DNA of 64,000 nt from Flavivirga sp. 57AJ16 (GTDB taxonomy: Bacteria > Bacteroidota > Bacteroidia > Flavobacteriales > Flavobacteriaceae). The position numbers and the translations under genes are program-made. Where the stretch lies: contig NZ_JAQZAT010000005.1 in NCBI RefSeq assembly GCF_028736925.1, positions 1 through 64,000 on the forward strand, in the 5' to 3' direction. Positions 25,704 to 35,699 of this stretch are shown here, piece by piece. Position 1 is the stretch's first letter. Each line of letters starts with the position of its first letter. The notes under the pieces are model-generated. The model searched no databases, was not told the DNA's origin, and worked only from the letters and a program-made list of their open reading frames with translations.

Positions 25704-26064
25704 CTCCCAACTCCCAACTCCCAACTCCCAACTTCCAACTTCAATCTTCAATCTTCAATCTTCAATCTTCCATCTTCCATCTTCCATCTTCAACCTTCCA
25801 TCTTCAATCTTCAATCTTCAATCTTCCAACTTCCAACTTCCAACTTCCAACTTCCATCTTCAATCTTCAATCTTCCATCTTCAATCTTCAATCTTCAATC
25901 TTCCATCTTCAATCTTCCATCTTCCATCTTCAATCTTCCATCTTCCATCTTCAATCTTCAATCTTCAATCTTCCAACTCCCAACTTCCAACTTCTAACTT
26001 CAATCTTCAATCTTCAATCTTCAATCTTCAATCTTCAATCTTCCAACTTCCAACTTCCATCTTC
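25704..26064. repeat. Heptanucleotide tandem array, about 50 copies
   Basis: Degenerate heptamers CTCCCAA, CTTCCAA, CTTCAAT and CTTCCAT run without break for about 361 bp between the divergent ggt start and the AcpH-like gene. Variants come in runs, as expected from slippage and local homogenisation. On the other strand they read GAAGTTG, GAAGATT, GAAGATG. The apparent open frames (up to 128 codons) exist only because the 7-bp unit has no stop in these phases. The rest of 25581-26141 shows nothing else. Confidence 0.92.
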
Positions 26065-26141
26065 TAGCCAATATTCATCCTCATAATCGAATTTTATTCG
26101 AGATTTAACCTATGAATTTCCAATGTATAGTGATTTAGTTT

Positions 26142-26741
26142 TTAAACCGCTTCTTTATTCAATTCTTTAAGTTTTAGCTTGGAAAAGGTAATTAATTCAT
26201 TAAAGAATACTGTAAATTCATTTTCAAATTCTTTATAGAAGGCTTCCAGTTCAACAATAGCCTCATTCATCCCGGATCGATTTTTAGTCCTTCTATTCAT
26301 ACCGTCCAAGACCCTGGAGATACCGCCGATAGAAGCATAACTTAAAAGCCAATTATCTGCTATCATATATGGCATCATTTTTTGGACCCGCAAGGGTAGT
26401 ATGCTGTAATGCTCTTCCAAAGAGTCGTAAAAAGCATTTACATATTTTTCTAAAGATATGGTGCTATATTGATTCCAGTTTTTAGCAAGAAAATGATCGT
26501 AAAGAATATCTACGATGATCCCGGAATAATGGCCATATTTCTTGTGCAACCTTTTTGTGCTTAGTCTAACCGTTTTATGAGCATCTGTATAGGTGTCTAT
26601 ATTTCGATGTAATAAAATACCTGTTTGAATGTTTTTTGGATATTTTTTATAATCTTTTCCTTTAATGCCATCTGCAATAAAATTACCAATGGTTACTAAA
26701 TCATTTTCTCCTGAAAGATAAATATGTGCTAAGTAGTTCAT
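26142..26741 (-). CDS. Acyl-carrier-protein phosphodiesterase family (AcpH/DUF479)
   Basis: 199 residues. The opening MNYLAHIYLSG, then NFIADGIKGKDYKKYP, GILLHRNIDTYTDAH and DILYDHFLAKNW match the AcpH family: conserved His and Asp residues of an HD-like metal site and helical fold. The E. coli enzyme removes 4'-phosphopantetheine from ACP. In Bacteroidota the exact substrate is not proven. It is divergent from glmM across 79 bases. Confidence 0.85.
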   Translation of the reverse strand: MNYLAHIYLSGENDLVTIGNFIADGIKGKDYKKYPKNIQTGILLHRNIDTYTDAHKTVRLSTKRLHKKYGHYSGIIVDILYDHFLAKNWNQYSTISLEKYVNAFYDSLEEHYSILPLRVQKMMPYMIADNWLLSYASIGGISRVLDGMNRRTKNRSGMNEAIVELEAFYKEFENEFTVFFNELITFSKLKLKELNKEAV

Positions 26742-26788
26742 TTGTGAAATTTACGAATTCCGTTTTAAGAATTCCCATTTTGGAATTG

Positions 26789-26796
26789 TATATTTG
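26789..26796 (+). promoter_or_regulatory. -7 box of the glmM promoter
   Basis: TATATTTG matches TAnnTTTG exactly, 24 bases before the glmM start at 26821. No clear TTG is seen at the expected -33 distance, so the upstream half is weak. Confidence 0.55.
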
Positions 26797-26820
26797 CTTT
26801 TTTAATTTCAAAATAATAAC

Positions 26821-28215
26821 ATGACACTTATAAAATCAATTTCAGGAATTAGAGGCACTATAGGCGGACAGGTAGGCGAAAATCTAACACCTATTGACGC
26901 TGTGAAATTTGCTGCTGCCTATGGCACTTGGCTAAAACAGAATAGGGAAAAAGAAAATTATCGTGTGGTTGTTGGTAGGGATGCCCGTATTTCTGGGAAA
27001 ATGATTCAGAATCTAGTGATGCATACCTTAGTGGGTATGGGAATTCATGTGATTGATCTAGGATTGTCTACAACCCCAACAGTTGAAGTAGCTGTACCTA
27101 TGGAGCATGCAGATGGAGGCATTATATTAACAGCAAGTCATAATCCAAAACAATGGAATGCTTTAAAATTATTAAATGAAAAAGGGGAATTTCTAGATGC
27201 TGTAGAAGGTGCGAAAATTTTAGATATCGCAGAAAGTGACAGTATGAGCTTTGCTGATGTTGATAGTCTGGGAAAAATAACAAAAAACAAAGCATATATA
27301 GATTTACATATTATAGAGGTTTTAGATTTACCATTGGTGACCGTAAAAGCTATTGAACAAGCACGTTTTAGGGTGGTGGTAGATGGTGTGAACTCAACAG
27401 GGGGTATTGCTATTCCGTTGCTTTTAGAGCGTTTAGGTGTAGATGTTATAAAATTATACTGTGAACCAAATGGACAATTTCCGCATAACCCAGAACCTTT
27501 AAAGGAACATTTAACGGATTTGTCTGCTGAAGTAAAGAAACATAAAGCAGATTTTGGTATTGTTGTAGACCCAGATGTGGATCGTTTAGCTTTTATGGAT
27601 GAAAATGGGGAGATGTTTGGAGAAGAATATACCCTAGTGGCCTGTGCAGATTACGTACTGAGCAGAACCCCCGGAAATACTGTTAGCAATATGAGTTCTA
27701 CCAGAGCGTTAAGGGATATTACCGAAAAACATGGAGGTACTTATGAAGCGAGCGCAGTAGGTGAGGTGAATGTTGTTAGCCTTATGAAAAAAAATAAGGT
27801 TGTTATAGGTGGAGAAGGCAATGGAGGGATTATTTACCCAGAATCCCACTATGGTCGTGATGCATTGGTTGGGGTTGCTTTGTTTTTAAGTTTATTAGCT
27901 GATAAAAACATAAGTGTTAGTGAGCTTAGAAAAACATACCCTAACTACTTTATGAGTAAGAAGAAGATTCAATTAACTCCAGAGTTAGATGTTGACGGGA
28001 TTTTAAAAGCCATAGAGGATCGTTATAAAAATGAACAGTTAACCACTATTGATGGCGTTAAAATAGATTTTTCTGAAAGTTGGGTGCATCTTCGTAAAAG
28101 TAATACAGAACCTATTATTAGAATTTATACCGAGGCAAAATCGCAAGAAGAAGCCAACACTTTGGCAGATAAGTTTATTGAGGAGATAGGAGCTATTGCG
28201 AATGCAGAAGTTTAA
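26821..28215 (+). CDS. glmM: Phosphoglucosamine mutase
   Basis: 464 residues of the alpha-D-phosphohexomutase superfamily. The phosphoserine loop TASHNP has Ser106, the metal loop is DPDVDRL (250-256), the sugar-binding loop is GEGNGG and the C-terminal phosphate loop is RKSNTEPIIRIYTEA. It interconverts glucosamine-6-P and glucosamine-1-P for UDP-GlcNAc, peptidoglycan and LPS. A phosphomannomutase/phosphoglucomutase role cannot be fully excluded by sequence alone, but the start SISGIRGTIGG and length fit the Bacteroidota glmM group. Confidence 0.88.
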   Translation: MTLIKSISGIRGTIGGQVGENLTPIDAVKFAAAYGTWLKQNREKENYRVVVGRDARISGKMIQNLVMHTLVGMGIHVIDLGLSTTPTVEVAVPMEHADGGIILTASHNPKQWNALKLLNEKGEFLDAVEGAKILDIAESDSMSFADVDSLGKITKNKAYIDLHIIEVLDLPLVTVKAIEQARFRVVVDGVNSTGGIAIPLLLERLGVDVIKLYCEPNGQFPHNPEPLKEHLTDLSAEVKKHKADFGIVVDPDVDRLAFMDENGEMFGEEYTLVACADYVLSRTPGNTVSNMSSTRALRDITEKHGGTYEASAVGEVNVVSLMKKNKVVIGGEGNGGIIYPESHYGRDALVGVALFLSLLADKNISVSELRKTYPNYFMSKKKIQLTPELDVDGILKAIEDRYKNEQLTTIDGVKIDFSESWVHLRKSNTEPIIRIYTEAKSQEEANTLADKFIEEIGAIANAEV

Positions 28216-28444
28216 CTTGTTTTAATAGTAACACTTCGTTATAAAGTTTACAGGCGCAAAACTAGTTTTTTAATTCGTAAAGAATTTCCCGAAGCTAAGT
28301 TTTGAGGCCATGTCATTTAGTCCTCTTTTTTGGTGTTTATGTTAATAAACATTAGGAAAGATTGTTTGACATACGCTGTTTTTTCTTTCGCCTAAAATCA
28401 TATTTGCTTTCTTGGCTTATAATTTTACTTTAAGATAGTTTATT

Positions 28445-28607
28445 ATGCCAATTATGAATTAAAATGAGCTACAGAAAGCGACATTGCTTATTTGTTTTAG
28501 CCAGCTGCGAGTTATTTGCATTGCCTAAGCTATGGAAATGATGAGTAAAGAGAAAAAACGAATTAATGAATGAGTTTGAATAGCGTATTTTAATTCATAA
28601 TTGGTAT
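28445..28607 (+). repeat. 163-bp palindromic MITE-like element, copy B
   Basis: Ends ATGCCAATTATGAATTAA (28445) and CATAATTGGTAT (28607) are inverted repeats of 21 bases with one mismatch. Length and interior match 11970-12132 read on the opposite strand. It lies in the gap between the convergent glmM and acyltransferase genes (28216-28630); nothing else is recognisable there apart from AT-rich DNA. Confidence 0.85.
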
Positions 28608-28630
28608 TAAAGATTCATAAAAGAAAACGC

Positions 28631-29509
28631 TTAGGCTATCTTGTCCTTATGTTTCCAGCGTTTATGCGTCCAGAAATAATACTCGGGAGCTTCATGGATT
28701 TGCTTCTCTACTTCTTTAAGGAATAGATTGGTCAATTCATAATCCTTATGTTTATTAGGATCCTCTGCAAGGGTTATAACTTCTGCCTCATAAAACCCTC
28801 GTTTTACTTTGGTTACTTTTAAATAAGCAGTGGACAAATCTAACTTTTTTGCTAAACGTTCTGCGCCAGTGAAACATGGCACTTTAATTCCCATAAAATG
28901 ATTCCAATATATATCTTTGCTTAGCCTGGGAGATTGATCGCTTAAGAACCCTGTAATACTTTTAATGCCCTTGGACTCATTTTGGTTTATAATGTTTATC
29001 GTCTCTTTGGTGCTAATTAATGTCGTGTTGAATTTGGAACGAATGCCCCTTATCAACTTGTCAAAATGTTTATTTGCTAGCTTTTTATAAACCGCCAACC
29101 CTTTAAAATTTATATAATTTTGAAGCACTATAGACCACTCCCAACTGGCATAATGTCCAAATATTAAAATAACACTTTTATCTAAAGATTCTAAACGTTT
29201 AAGCTCTTCTGGGTTGGTGATTTTAAAACGTTTTTTTAGCTCTTTTTTAGATATGGACATGGTTTTTGCCATTTCTAAAAACATATCACATAAATGCCTG
29301 TAGAATTTTTTTCTAATAGTGGCAATTTCCTTTTCTGTTTTGTTAGGAAAAACAAGTCTTAAATTATTGTTGACCACCTTTTTTCTGTAGCCTATAATAT
29401 AATAAAGTAATAGGTAAAGACCATCTGAAACTATATACAATAACCTGAAGGGAAGTTTGGATATAGACCATAAAAATGGATAAACAATAATATAAGTTAG
29501 AAATTGCAT
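28631..29509 (-). CDS. LpxL/HtrB-type lysophospholipid acyltransferase
   Basis: 292 residues. An N-terminal hydrophobic stretch (about 1-40) anchors it in the inner membrane. The catalytic HX4E motif is present as H119-YASW-E124 (FGHYASWEWS). A later DQSPR segment and a C-terminal WTHKRWK match lipid A secondary acyltransferases. It likely transfers an acyl chain onto lipid A precursors at the cytoplasmic face; another lysolipid substrate is possible. It is divergent from the rhomboid gene 29572-30222. Confidence 0.88.
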   Translation of the reverse strand: MQFLTYIIVYPFLWSISKLPFRLLYIVSDGLYLLLYYIIGYRKKVVNNNLRLVFPNKTEKEIATIRKKFYRHLCDMFLEMAKTMSISKKELKKRFKITNPEELKRLESLDKSVILIFGHYASWEWSIVLQNYINFKGLAVYKKLANKHFDKLIRGIRSKFNTTLISTKETINIINQNESKGIKSITGFLSDQSPRLSKDIYWNHFMGIKVPCFTGAERLAKKLDLSTAYLKVTKVKRGFYEAEVITLAEDPNKHKDYELTNLFLKEVEKQIHEAPEYYFWTHKRWKHKDKIA

Positions 29510-29571
29510 TAAATAATTTTAGATTTGTAGCGACAAATATATGTTAAATAGATTTTAAACGTTTACACTAC

Positions 29572-30222
29572 ATGGGCAAATTAGACTTAATTACCATAAT
29601 TATAATAGCTGCTAATGTTATCATATCCTATAAAGGTTTTGGTGATTATAGCTTTTTCGATAAGTATAAATTTCATATAGGGGGCATTCAAAGAGGCGAA
29701 CAGATTAGAATGTTTACCTCTGGATTTTTACATGCAGATACACAACATTTATTGTTTAATATGCTTACCCTGTATTTTTTTGCGGGGGTTGTTATTACGC
29801 TTTTAAGTCCGCTTTATTTTCTCTTAATTTATATAGGCAGTCTATTATTTGGTAGTCTGTTATCGTTCTATTTCCACAAAAGGGAGTATCATTACAGTGC
29901 CGTTGGAGCGAGTGGTGCTGTTACTGGGATTTTATATGCCGCTATTTTATTGAGACCGGGAATGAATTTGTATCTGTTTTTTATTCCAGTACCTATCCCA
30001 GCATATATTTTTGGGATTGGGTATTTATTATATTCTATCTACGGGATGAAAAACAGAGTAGGGAATATTGGACATGATGCTCATTTTGGAGGTGCTATTG
30101 GCGGTTACCTTATTACTTTGATCTTGTCGCCCGGGTTGTTTAAAACCAATTTACTTATGATCGGTTTATTGGCAATACCTATTGTCTTGCTATTTGTTTT
30201 AAAGAAAATGGGGAAGGTGTAA
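29572..30222 (+). CDS. Rhomboid intramembrane serine protease
   Basis: 216 residues with six predicted transmembrane segments. The catalytic Ser114 lies in GASG (112-115) and the His171 in GHDAHFGGAIGG. The oxyanion-helix residues H54 and N63 (GFLHADTQHLLFN) are also present. It cleaves transmembrane helices in the plane of the membrane; substrates unknown. The active-site set is complete, so it should be functional. It is 62 bases from the divergent acyltransferase start. Confidence 0.92.
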   Translation: MGKLDLITIIIIAANVIISYKGFGDYSFFDKYKFHIGGIQRGEQIRMFTSGFLHADTQHLLFNMLTLYFFAGVVITLLSPLYFLLIYIGSLLFGSLLSFYFHKREYHYSAVGASGAVTGILYAAILLRPGMNLYLFFIPVPIPAYIFGIGYLLYSIYGMKNRVGNIGHDAHFGGAIGGYLITLILSPGLFKTNLLMIGLLAIPIVLLFVLKKMGKV

Positions 30223-30411
30223 GTATTTAAAATATACTTCTACTAATTTTAAAGCTTTAAAATAATATATGGCATAGCTATTGAATTTATAGAAATGATG
30301 TATAGCGCTATTAATATTTAAATACCTGATATTCATCAATTTAATTTTTTAAAAAATAAACATAAAAAATATTCAATATTGTTTTAATGACATATTGACC
30401 TAAAAGTATAT

Positions 30412-32862
30412 ATGAAGAAATCTAATTTTATAGCCTTTGACAGTTTGTCATTACAGGAATTTGATGAAAACTCAGAATTAATTCCATTAATGACACCAGA
30501 AGATGAAGAAGCTATCAATAGTGAGGAGTTGCCAGAAACACTGCCTATTTTATCATTGAAAAATACGGTACTGTTTCCAGGAGTGGTTATTCCCATTACA
30601 GCAGGTAGGGACAAATCCATTAAACTAATAAATGACGCTAATAAAGGCGGGAAAGTTATTGGTGTAGTCTCTCAAAAAGATGAGACTGTAGAAAACCCAA
30701 CAGCGAAAGATATCAATGAAACAGGTACCGTGGCAAGAATACTACGTGTTTTAAAAATGCCGGATGGTAACGTAACAGTTATTATCCAAGGCAAAAAACG
30801 TTTTAAAGTGGCAGAAGTTCTTACTGAAGAACCCTATATGAATGCGACTATTAGAGACTTGGCAGAGGCAAAGCCCGCAGATAACAATAAAGAGTTTTCC
30901 GCCATTATAGACTCTATAAAAGACTTGGCGTTGGAAATTATCAAGGAGAACCCAAACATTCCAAGTGAGGCATCTTTCGCCATTAAAAATATAGAAAGCA
31001 ATTCATTTCTGATAAACTTCGTGTCTTCTAACATGAATCTTTCGGTCGCAGAAAAGCAGGCGCTTTTAGAAATGAACGATCTTAAAAAGCGTGCTTTGGC
31101 CACGCTTAAGTTTATGAATGTTGAATTTCAAAAATTAGAACTTAAGAATGATATTCAGTCTAAAGTTCAAATGGATATGAGTCAGCAACAACGTGAGTAC
31201 TTCCTGCACCAACAAATGAAAACCATTCAAGAAGAGTTGGGAGGCGTAAGTCATGATGAAGAGCTCGAAGAAATGAAATTGCGTGCTAGTGAAAAGCAAT
31301 GGGATGAGAAAGTGGCCAAGCATTTTGATAAAGAAATATCCAAAATGCAGCGCATGAATCCACAAGTAGCAGAATACTCTATTCAACGTAATTATTTAGA
31401 GTTGTTTTTAGATTTGCCTTGGAACGAATTTAGTAAGGACAAATTTGATTTAAAACGTGCTAGAAAGGTTCTGGATAGAGATCATTTTGGATTGGAAGAC
31501 GTTAAGCGTAGAATCATAGAATATCTTGCGGTACTGAAGTTGCGCAACGATATGAAATCACCTATTTTATGTTTGTACGGACCTCCTGGAGTTGGTAAAA
31601 CATCGCTAGGTAAATCTATAGCAGAAGCTTTAGGTAGGGAATATGTACGTATTTCACTGGGGGGTTTACGTGATGAAGCAGAAATTAGAGGGCATCGTAA
31701 AACCTATATTGGAGCTATGCCTGGGCGTATCATCCAAAGTCTAAAGAAAGCAGGCACGTCTAATCCTGTTTTTGTTTTAGATGAAATAGATAAACTATCC
31801 AATTCTCATCAAGGTGATCCGTCATCAGCTATGTTAGAAGTTTTGGATCCTGAGCAGAATAGTGAGTTCTATGATAATTTCCTAGAAATGGGATACGATC
31901 TTTCTAAAGTGATGTTTATAGCAACCTCTAATAGTTTATCTACTATTCAACCAGCATTACATGACCGTATGGAGATTATTAATGTCACTGGATATACTAT
32001 TGAAGAAAAAGTTGAAATAGCTAAACGTCATCTATTGCCCAAACAATTAGAAGAACATGGTTTGTCTACAGACCACTTAAAGATTGGTAAAGCGCAATTA
32101 GAGAAGATCGTAGAAGGTTATACACGTGAATCTGGTGTTCGTGGCTTAGAAAAGCAAATTGCAAAAATGGTACGCTATGCTGCCAAAAATATTGCCATGG
32201 AAGAAGATTATAATATTAAGGTTTCTAATGAAGATGTCGTTGAAGTTTTAGGAGGCCCTAAATTAGAACGCGATAAATATGAAAATAATAATGTGGCCGG
32301 TGTCGTGACTGGATTAGCTTGGACACGCGTTGGTGGCGACATCCTGTTTATTGAATCTATTTTATCAAAAGGGAAAGGCACACTTTCTATTACAGGTAAC
32401 TTAGGTAAAGTGATGAAAGAATCTGCTACCATTGCTATGGAATATATCAAATCCAATGCAGATAATTTTGGAATAGACGCGACTGTTTTTGACAAATATA
32501 ATGTGCATATTCACGTACCAGAAGGTGCCACACCAAAAGATGGACCAAGTGCGGGTGTAACCATGCTAACATCATTAGTTTCGCTATTTACACAAAAGAA
32601 AGTAAAGAAAAGTTTAGCGATGACAGGAGAAATTACACTTCGTGGAAAAGTGCTTCCTGTTGGAGGGATTAAAGAAAAGATATTAGCCGCAAAACGCGCA
32701 CGCATAAAAGAGATTTTGTTGTGTGAAGAGAATAGACGCGATATAGAGGAAATTAAAGCAGATTATTTAAAAGGGCTCACATTCCATTATGTAACGGACA
32801 TGAGCGATGTTATTAAAATAGCGCTTACAGACCAAAAAGTCAAGAATGCCAAAAAGTTTTAA
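30412..32862 (+). CDS. lon: ATP-dependent protease Lon
   Basis: 816 residues. An N-terminal substrate-binding LAN domain (about 35-230) begins [19 protein letters not shown]. The AAA+ module carries Walker A GPPGVGKT (390-397) and Walker [11 protein letters not shown]. The C-terminal protease domain has the Ser-Lys dyad S713 ([10 protein letters not shown]) and K756 (GGIKEKIL). It is a soluble quality-control and regulatory protease of the cytoplasm. A roughly 35-residue acidic N-terminal extension precedes the usual start; the ATG at 30412 is the only one that keeps it. Confidence 0.98.
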   Translation: MKKSNFIAFDSLSLQEFDENSELIPLMTPEDEEAINSEELPETLPILSLKNTVLFPGVVIPITAGRDKSIKLINDANKGGKVIGVVSQKDETVENPTAKDINETGTVARILRVLKMPDGNVTVIIQGKKRFKVAEVLTEEPYMNATIRDLAEAKPADNNKEFSAIIDSIKDLALEIIKENPNIPSEASFAIKNIESNSFLINFVSSNMNLSVAEKQALLEMNDLKKRALATLKFMNVEFQKLELKNDIQSKVQMDMSQQQREYFLHQQMKTIQEELGGVSHDEELEEMKLRASEKQWDEKVAKHFDKEISKMQRMNPQVAEYSIQRNYLELFLDLPWNEFSKDKFDLKRARKVLDRDHFGLEDVKRRIIEYLAVLKLRNDMKSPILCLYGPPGVGKTSLGKSIAEALGREYVRISLGGLRDEAEIRGHRKTYIGAMPGRIIQSLKKAGTSNPVFVLDEIDKLSNSHQGDPSSAMLEVLDPEQNSEFYDNFLEMGYDLSKVMFIATSNSLSTIQPALHDRMEIINVTGYTIEEKVEIAKRHLLPKQLEEHGLSTDHLKIGKAQLEKIVEGYTRESGVRGLEKQIAKMVRYAAKNIAMEEDYNIKVSNEDVVEVLGGPKLERDKYENNNVAGVVTGLAWTRVGGDILFIESILSKGKGTLSITGNLGKVMKESATIAMEYIKSNADNFGIDATVFDKYNVHIHVPEGATPKDGPSAGVTMLTSLVSLFTQKKVKKSLAMTGEITLRGKVLPVGGIKEKILAAKRARIKEILLCEENRRDIEEIKADYLKGLTFHYVTDMSDVIKIALTDQKVKNAKKF

Positions 32863-32874
32863 AATCAAATAAAA

Positions 32875-33037
32875 AAACTGTCTAAAAGATAAATTTAATG
32901 TTATATTGAGCTTGTTGAAATATTTTTAATTTAATAGTAATCAGTAAGTTAAATGTTTATTTCGACAAAGTCTGTGCTTAGCACAGGCGAAGTGCTCAAC
33001 CAGACAAATTAAATGATATAGGTCTTTTAGACAGTTT
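32875..33037. mobile_element. MITE-like element downstream of lon
   Basis: The 15-base arms AAACTGTCTAAAAGA (32875-32889) and TCTTTTAGACAGTTT (33023-33037) are perfect inverted repeats bounding a 163-bp non-coding segment that begins 12 bases after the lon stop. The interior has a second small inverted repeat around GCTTAGCACAGGCGAAGTGC. It is either a non-autonomous insertion element or a large terminator-like foldback. Confidence 0.55.
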
Positions 33038-33146
33038 CTTTTTTTATGGGAACTTGTACTGGTTTTGCGTTTTGATGAATTCATTACAAAATAAAAGATA
33101 CTTGCTATCGTTTTAAGATAGATTTACTTACTTTGTGTCTCACAAT

Positions 33147-34166
33147 ATGCTAAAGAAAATTATCGCTTTTTTCTGTTTTTCTCTCAGTGTTCCGGCTATG
33201 GCTCAAGTTGGAGGAGAAACGACCTATCAATTTCTTAATTTGATATCGTCGCCTCGTCAGGCTGCATTAGGAGGTAAGGTGTTGACCAATGTTGACTATG
33301 ATGTCACCCAGGGGCTTTTCAATCCTGCAACTATAAATGTTGAAATGGATAATCAGCTGGCAGTAAATTACACAAGTTATTTAGGAGATATTGGTTATGG
33401 TACTGCTTCTTATGCATATACTGTAGACAGGCGAACACAAACATTTCATGCTGGTGTTACTTATATTAACTACGGTTCATTTGACGGGTATGATGAAAGT
33501 GGTAATAGTACAGGCACATTTACAGGTAATGAAGCTGCTCTTTCTATGGGGTATGCGCTTCAAATTGGCTATTCTGATTTTTATTTTGGGACCAATGTTA
33601 AGCTTATTACATCAAAATTAGAGCAATATAATTCGCTCGGTGTGGCCGTAGATCTAGGCTTGTTGTATATTAATGAAGCATTGGATTTTAATGCCGCGAT
33701 AGCCATTAGGAACATAGGGACCCAAATCACAACATATGCCGGACTTAATGAACGTCTTCCGTTTGAAGTTGATTTTGGAATGTCCCAACGGTTGGAAAAT
33801 GTGCCAATTCGTTGGCATGTTACTTTTGAAAATCTTCAGAACTGGCCAATAGCTAGACCAAACCCCGCTCAGTCTGTTAGTGATTTAGGAGGAAACCAAA
33901 CGAATGAAAAGATTGGTTTTTTGGGCCAAATAATAAGGCATACCATCATTGGTGCTGAGATATTTCCCGAAGGCGGTTTTAATATACGGCTAGGTTATAA
34001 TTTTCGTAGAGGTGAAGAATTACGAATTGTAGATCAGCGTAACTTCTCAGGGTTATCTGCAGGGATTTCAATTAAAATGAATAAGATGCGTTTTAGTTAT
34101 ACGCATGCAAAATATACAAGTGCCGCAAATTCAAACTTTTTTGGTTTGCAAATAGATTTACGATAA
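33147..34166 (+). CDS. porQ: Type IX secretion system protein PorQ
   Basis: 339 residues from the ATG at 33147; an in-frame GTG at 33135 lies inside the -7 box (TTACTTTG, 33128-33135), so I reject it as start. A signal peptide (LKKIIAFFCFSLSVPAMA-Q) precedes a beta-barrel of the PorQ family beginning GGETTYQFLNLISSPRQAALGG, with repeated aromatic strands and the C-terminal strand FFGLQIDLR. PorQ is needed with PorZ, PorU and PorV for processing and anchoring of T9SS cargo at the outer membrane. The gene precedes cmk, separated by a large repeat array. Confidence 0.88.
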   Translation: MLKKIIAFFCFSLSVPAMAQVGGETTYQFLNLISSPRQAALGGKVLTNVDYDVTQGLFNPATINVEMDNQLAVNYTSYLGDIGYGTASYAYTVDRRTQTFHAGVTYINYGSFDGYDESGNSTGTFTGNEAALSMGYALQIGYSDFYFGTNVKLITSKLEQYNSLGVAVDLGLLYINEALDFNAAIAIRNIGTQITTYAGLNERLPFEVDFGMSQRLENVPIRWHVTFENLQNWPIARPNPAQSVSDLGGNQTNEKIGFLGQIIRHTIIGAEIFPEGGFNIRLGYNFRRGEELRIVDQRNFSGLSAGISIKMNKMRFSYTHAKYTSAANSNFFGLQIDLR

Positions 34167-34185
34167 ATAGTACTTAAAGTTATAA

Positions 34186-35000
34186 GTGTCTAAAGTTATG
34201 AGTACTTAAGGTAAATTCAATTCAAGTTATTAGTTTTCCACTTTAGGCACTTCAAACTGGTTTACGAGAATTAGTACTTAAAGTTGCAAGTATTTAAAGT
34301 TATAAGTACTTAAGGTAAATTCAATTCAAGTTATTTGTTTTTCACTTTAGACACTTTAGACACTTTAGACACTTTAGACACTTTAGACACTTTAGGCACT
34401 TTAAGTACTTTAGGCACTTTAAGTATTTTAGGCACTTCAAACTGGTTTACGAGAATTAGTACTTAAAGTTATAAGTGTCTAAAGTTATAAGTACTTAAGG
34501 TAAATTCAATTCAAGTTATTTGTTTTTCACTTTAGACACTTTAGACACTTTAGACACTTTAGACACTTTAGACACTTTAGACACTTTAGGCACTTTAAGT
34601 ACTTTAGGCACTTCAAACTGGTTTACGAGAATTAGTACTTAAAGTTGCAAGTATTTAAAGTTATAAGTACTTAAGGTAAATTCAATTCAAGTTATTTGTT
34701 TTTCACTTTAGACACTTTAGACACTTTAGACACTTTAGGCACTTTAGGCACTTTAAGTACTTTAGGCACTTCAAACTGGTTTACGAGAATTAGTACCTAA
34801 AGTTGCAAGTATTTAAAGTTATAAGTACTTAAGGTAAATTCAATTCAAGTTATTAGTTTTCCACTTTAGACACTTTAGACACTTTAGACACTTTAGACAC
34901 TTTAGACACTTTAAGTACTTTAGGCACTTCAAACTTAAATTTAATTTAGGTTATTTGTTTTTCACTTTAGGCATTTTAAGTATTTTAGGCACTTCAAACT
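34186..35000. repeat. Compound minisatellite between porQ and cmk
   Basis: Four long units of about 160-185 bp start near CTGGTTTACGAGAATTAGTA (at about 34257, 34442, 34617 and 34776). Each joins a left arm of ACTTAAAGT-type words to a right arm of tandem 9-mers CACTTTAGA, whose copy number differs between units (about 5, 6, 3, 5). Left and right arms are largely reverse complements, so each unit could fold into an imperfect hairpin. The last unit ends 6 bases before the cmk ATG. No open frame of note. Confidence 0.9.
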
Positions 35001-35006
35001 TAAAAA

Positions 35007-35699
35007 ATGAACAAAATTACTATAGCTATAGACGGATTTTCTTCAACGGGAAAGAGTACTGTAGCCAAACAACTTGCTAAACATTTAGGTTATGTATATG
35101 TCGATACTGGTGCTATGTACAGAGCTGTTACATTTTATGCCATGGAAAACGGGCTTATTGGCGATAAAGACTTTAATGTTGAAGCGCTTATTTATAAGTT
35201 ACCCAATATAGAAATAAGCTTTAAGTTTAATGAAACTCTTGGTTTTGCCGAGGTGTATTTAAATGGAATTAATATTGAGAAAAAAATAAGAACGTTAGAG
35301 GTGTCGGGTTTTGTTAGTAAAGTGGCAGCTGTTTCCGAGGTAAGGCAAAAATTGGTTGAGCAACAGCAGGAGATGGGAAAAAATATGGGAGTCGTTATGG
35401 ATGGAAGAGATATAGGTACCGTGGTTTTTCCTAAAGCAGACCTTAAGTTGTTTATGACGGCTTCTACAGAAACCAGGGCAAAGAGACGTTATGATGAACT
35501 TATTGAAAGAGGCGACCAAGTTAAATATGTAGACGTTTTAAAAAATGTTGAAGAACGGGATTATTTAGATTCCAATAGGAAAGACTCTCCGCTCGTTAAA
35601 GCTAAAGATGCTATTGAAATTGATAATTCAAACTTGACATTGCAGCAGCAATTCGATAAAATTTTGCAATTAGTAAATAAGACCTTAGAAGATTGCTAA
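35007..35699 (+). CDS. cmk: Cytidylate kinase
   Basis: 230 residues. The P-loop GFSSTGKST (10-18) is followed by VDTGAMYRAVTFY, the DGRDIGTVVFP motif and KAKRRYDEL lid residues. The family phosphorylates CMP and dCMP with ATP in pyrimidine nucleotide supply. The ATG at 35007 lies directly after the repeat array, which therefore forms its upstream region and 5' UTR. The proximity to porQ may be a conserved arrangement. Confidence 0.95.
   Translation: MNKITIAIDGFSSTGKSTVAKQLAKHLGYVYVDTGAMYRAVTFYAMENGLIGDKDFNVEALIYKLPNIEISFKFNETLGFAEVYLNGINIEKKIRTLEVSGFVSKVAAVSEVRQKLVEQQQEMGKNMGVVMDGRDIGTVVFPKADLKLFMTASTETRAKRRYDELIERGDQVKYVDVLKNVEERDYLDSNRKDSPLVKAKDAIEIDNSNLTLQQQFDKILQLVNKTLEDC

Noticed and set aside
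25668-26067. Two overlapping open frames of 109 and 128 codons with SSIFNLP-type repeats
   Set aside because: They are produced by the 7-bp tandem array, which gives a 7-residue repeat in more than one frame; no start context, no stable composition and no homologs expected.
33135-33137. GTG as start of porQ
   Set aside because: It lies in the -7 box and adds four residues before a clean signal peptide that begins at the ATG at 33147.
34186-35000. CRISPR array
   Set aside because: Repeat units vary in length and internal copy number, there are no unique spacers of constant length, and no cas genes are present.
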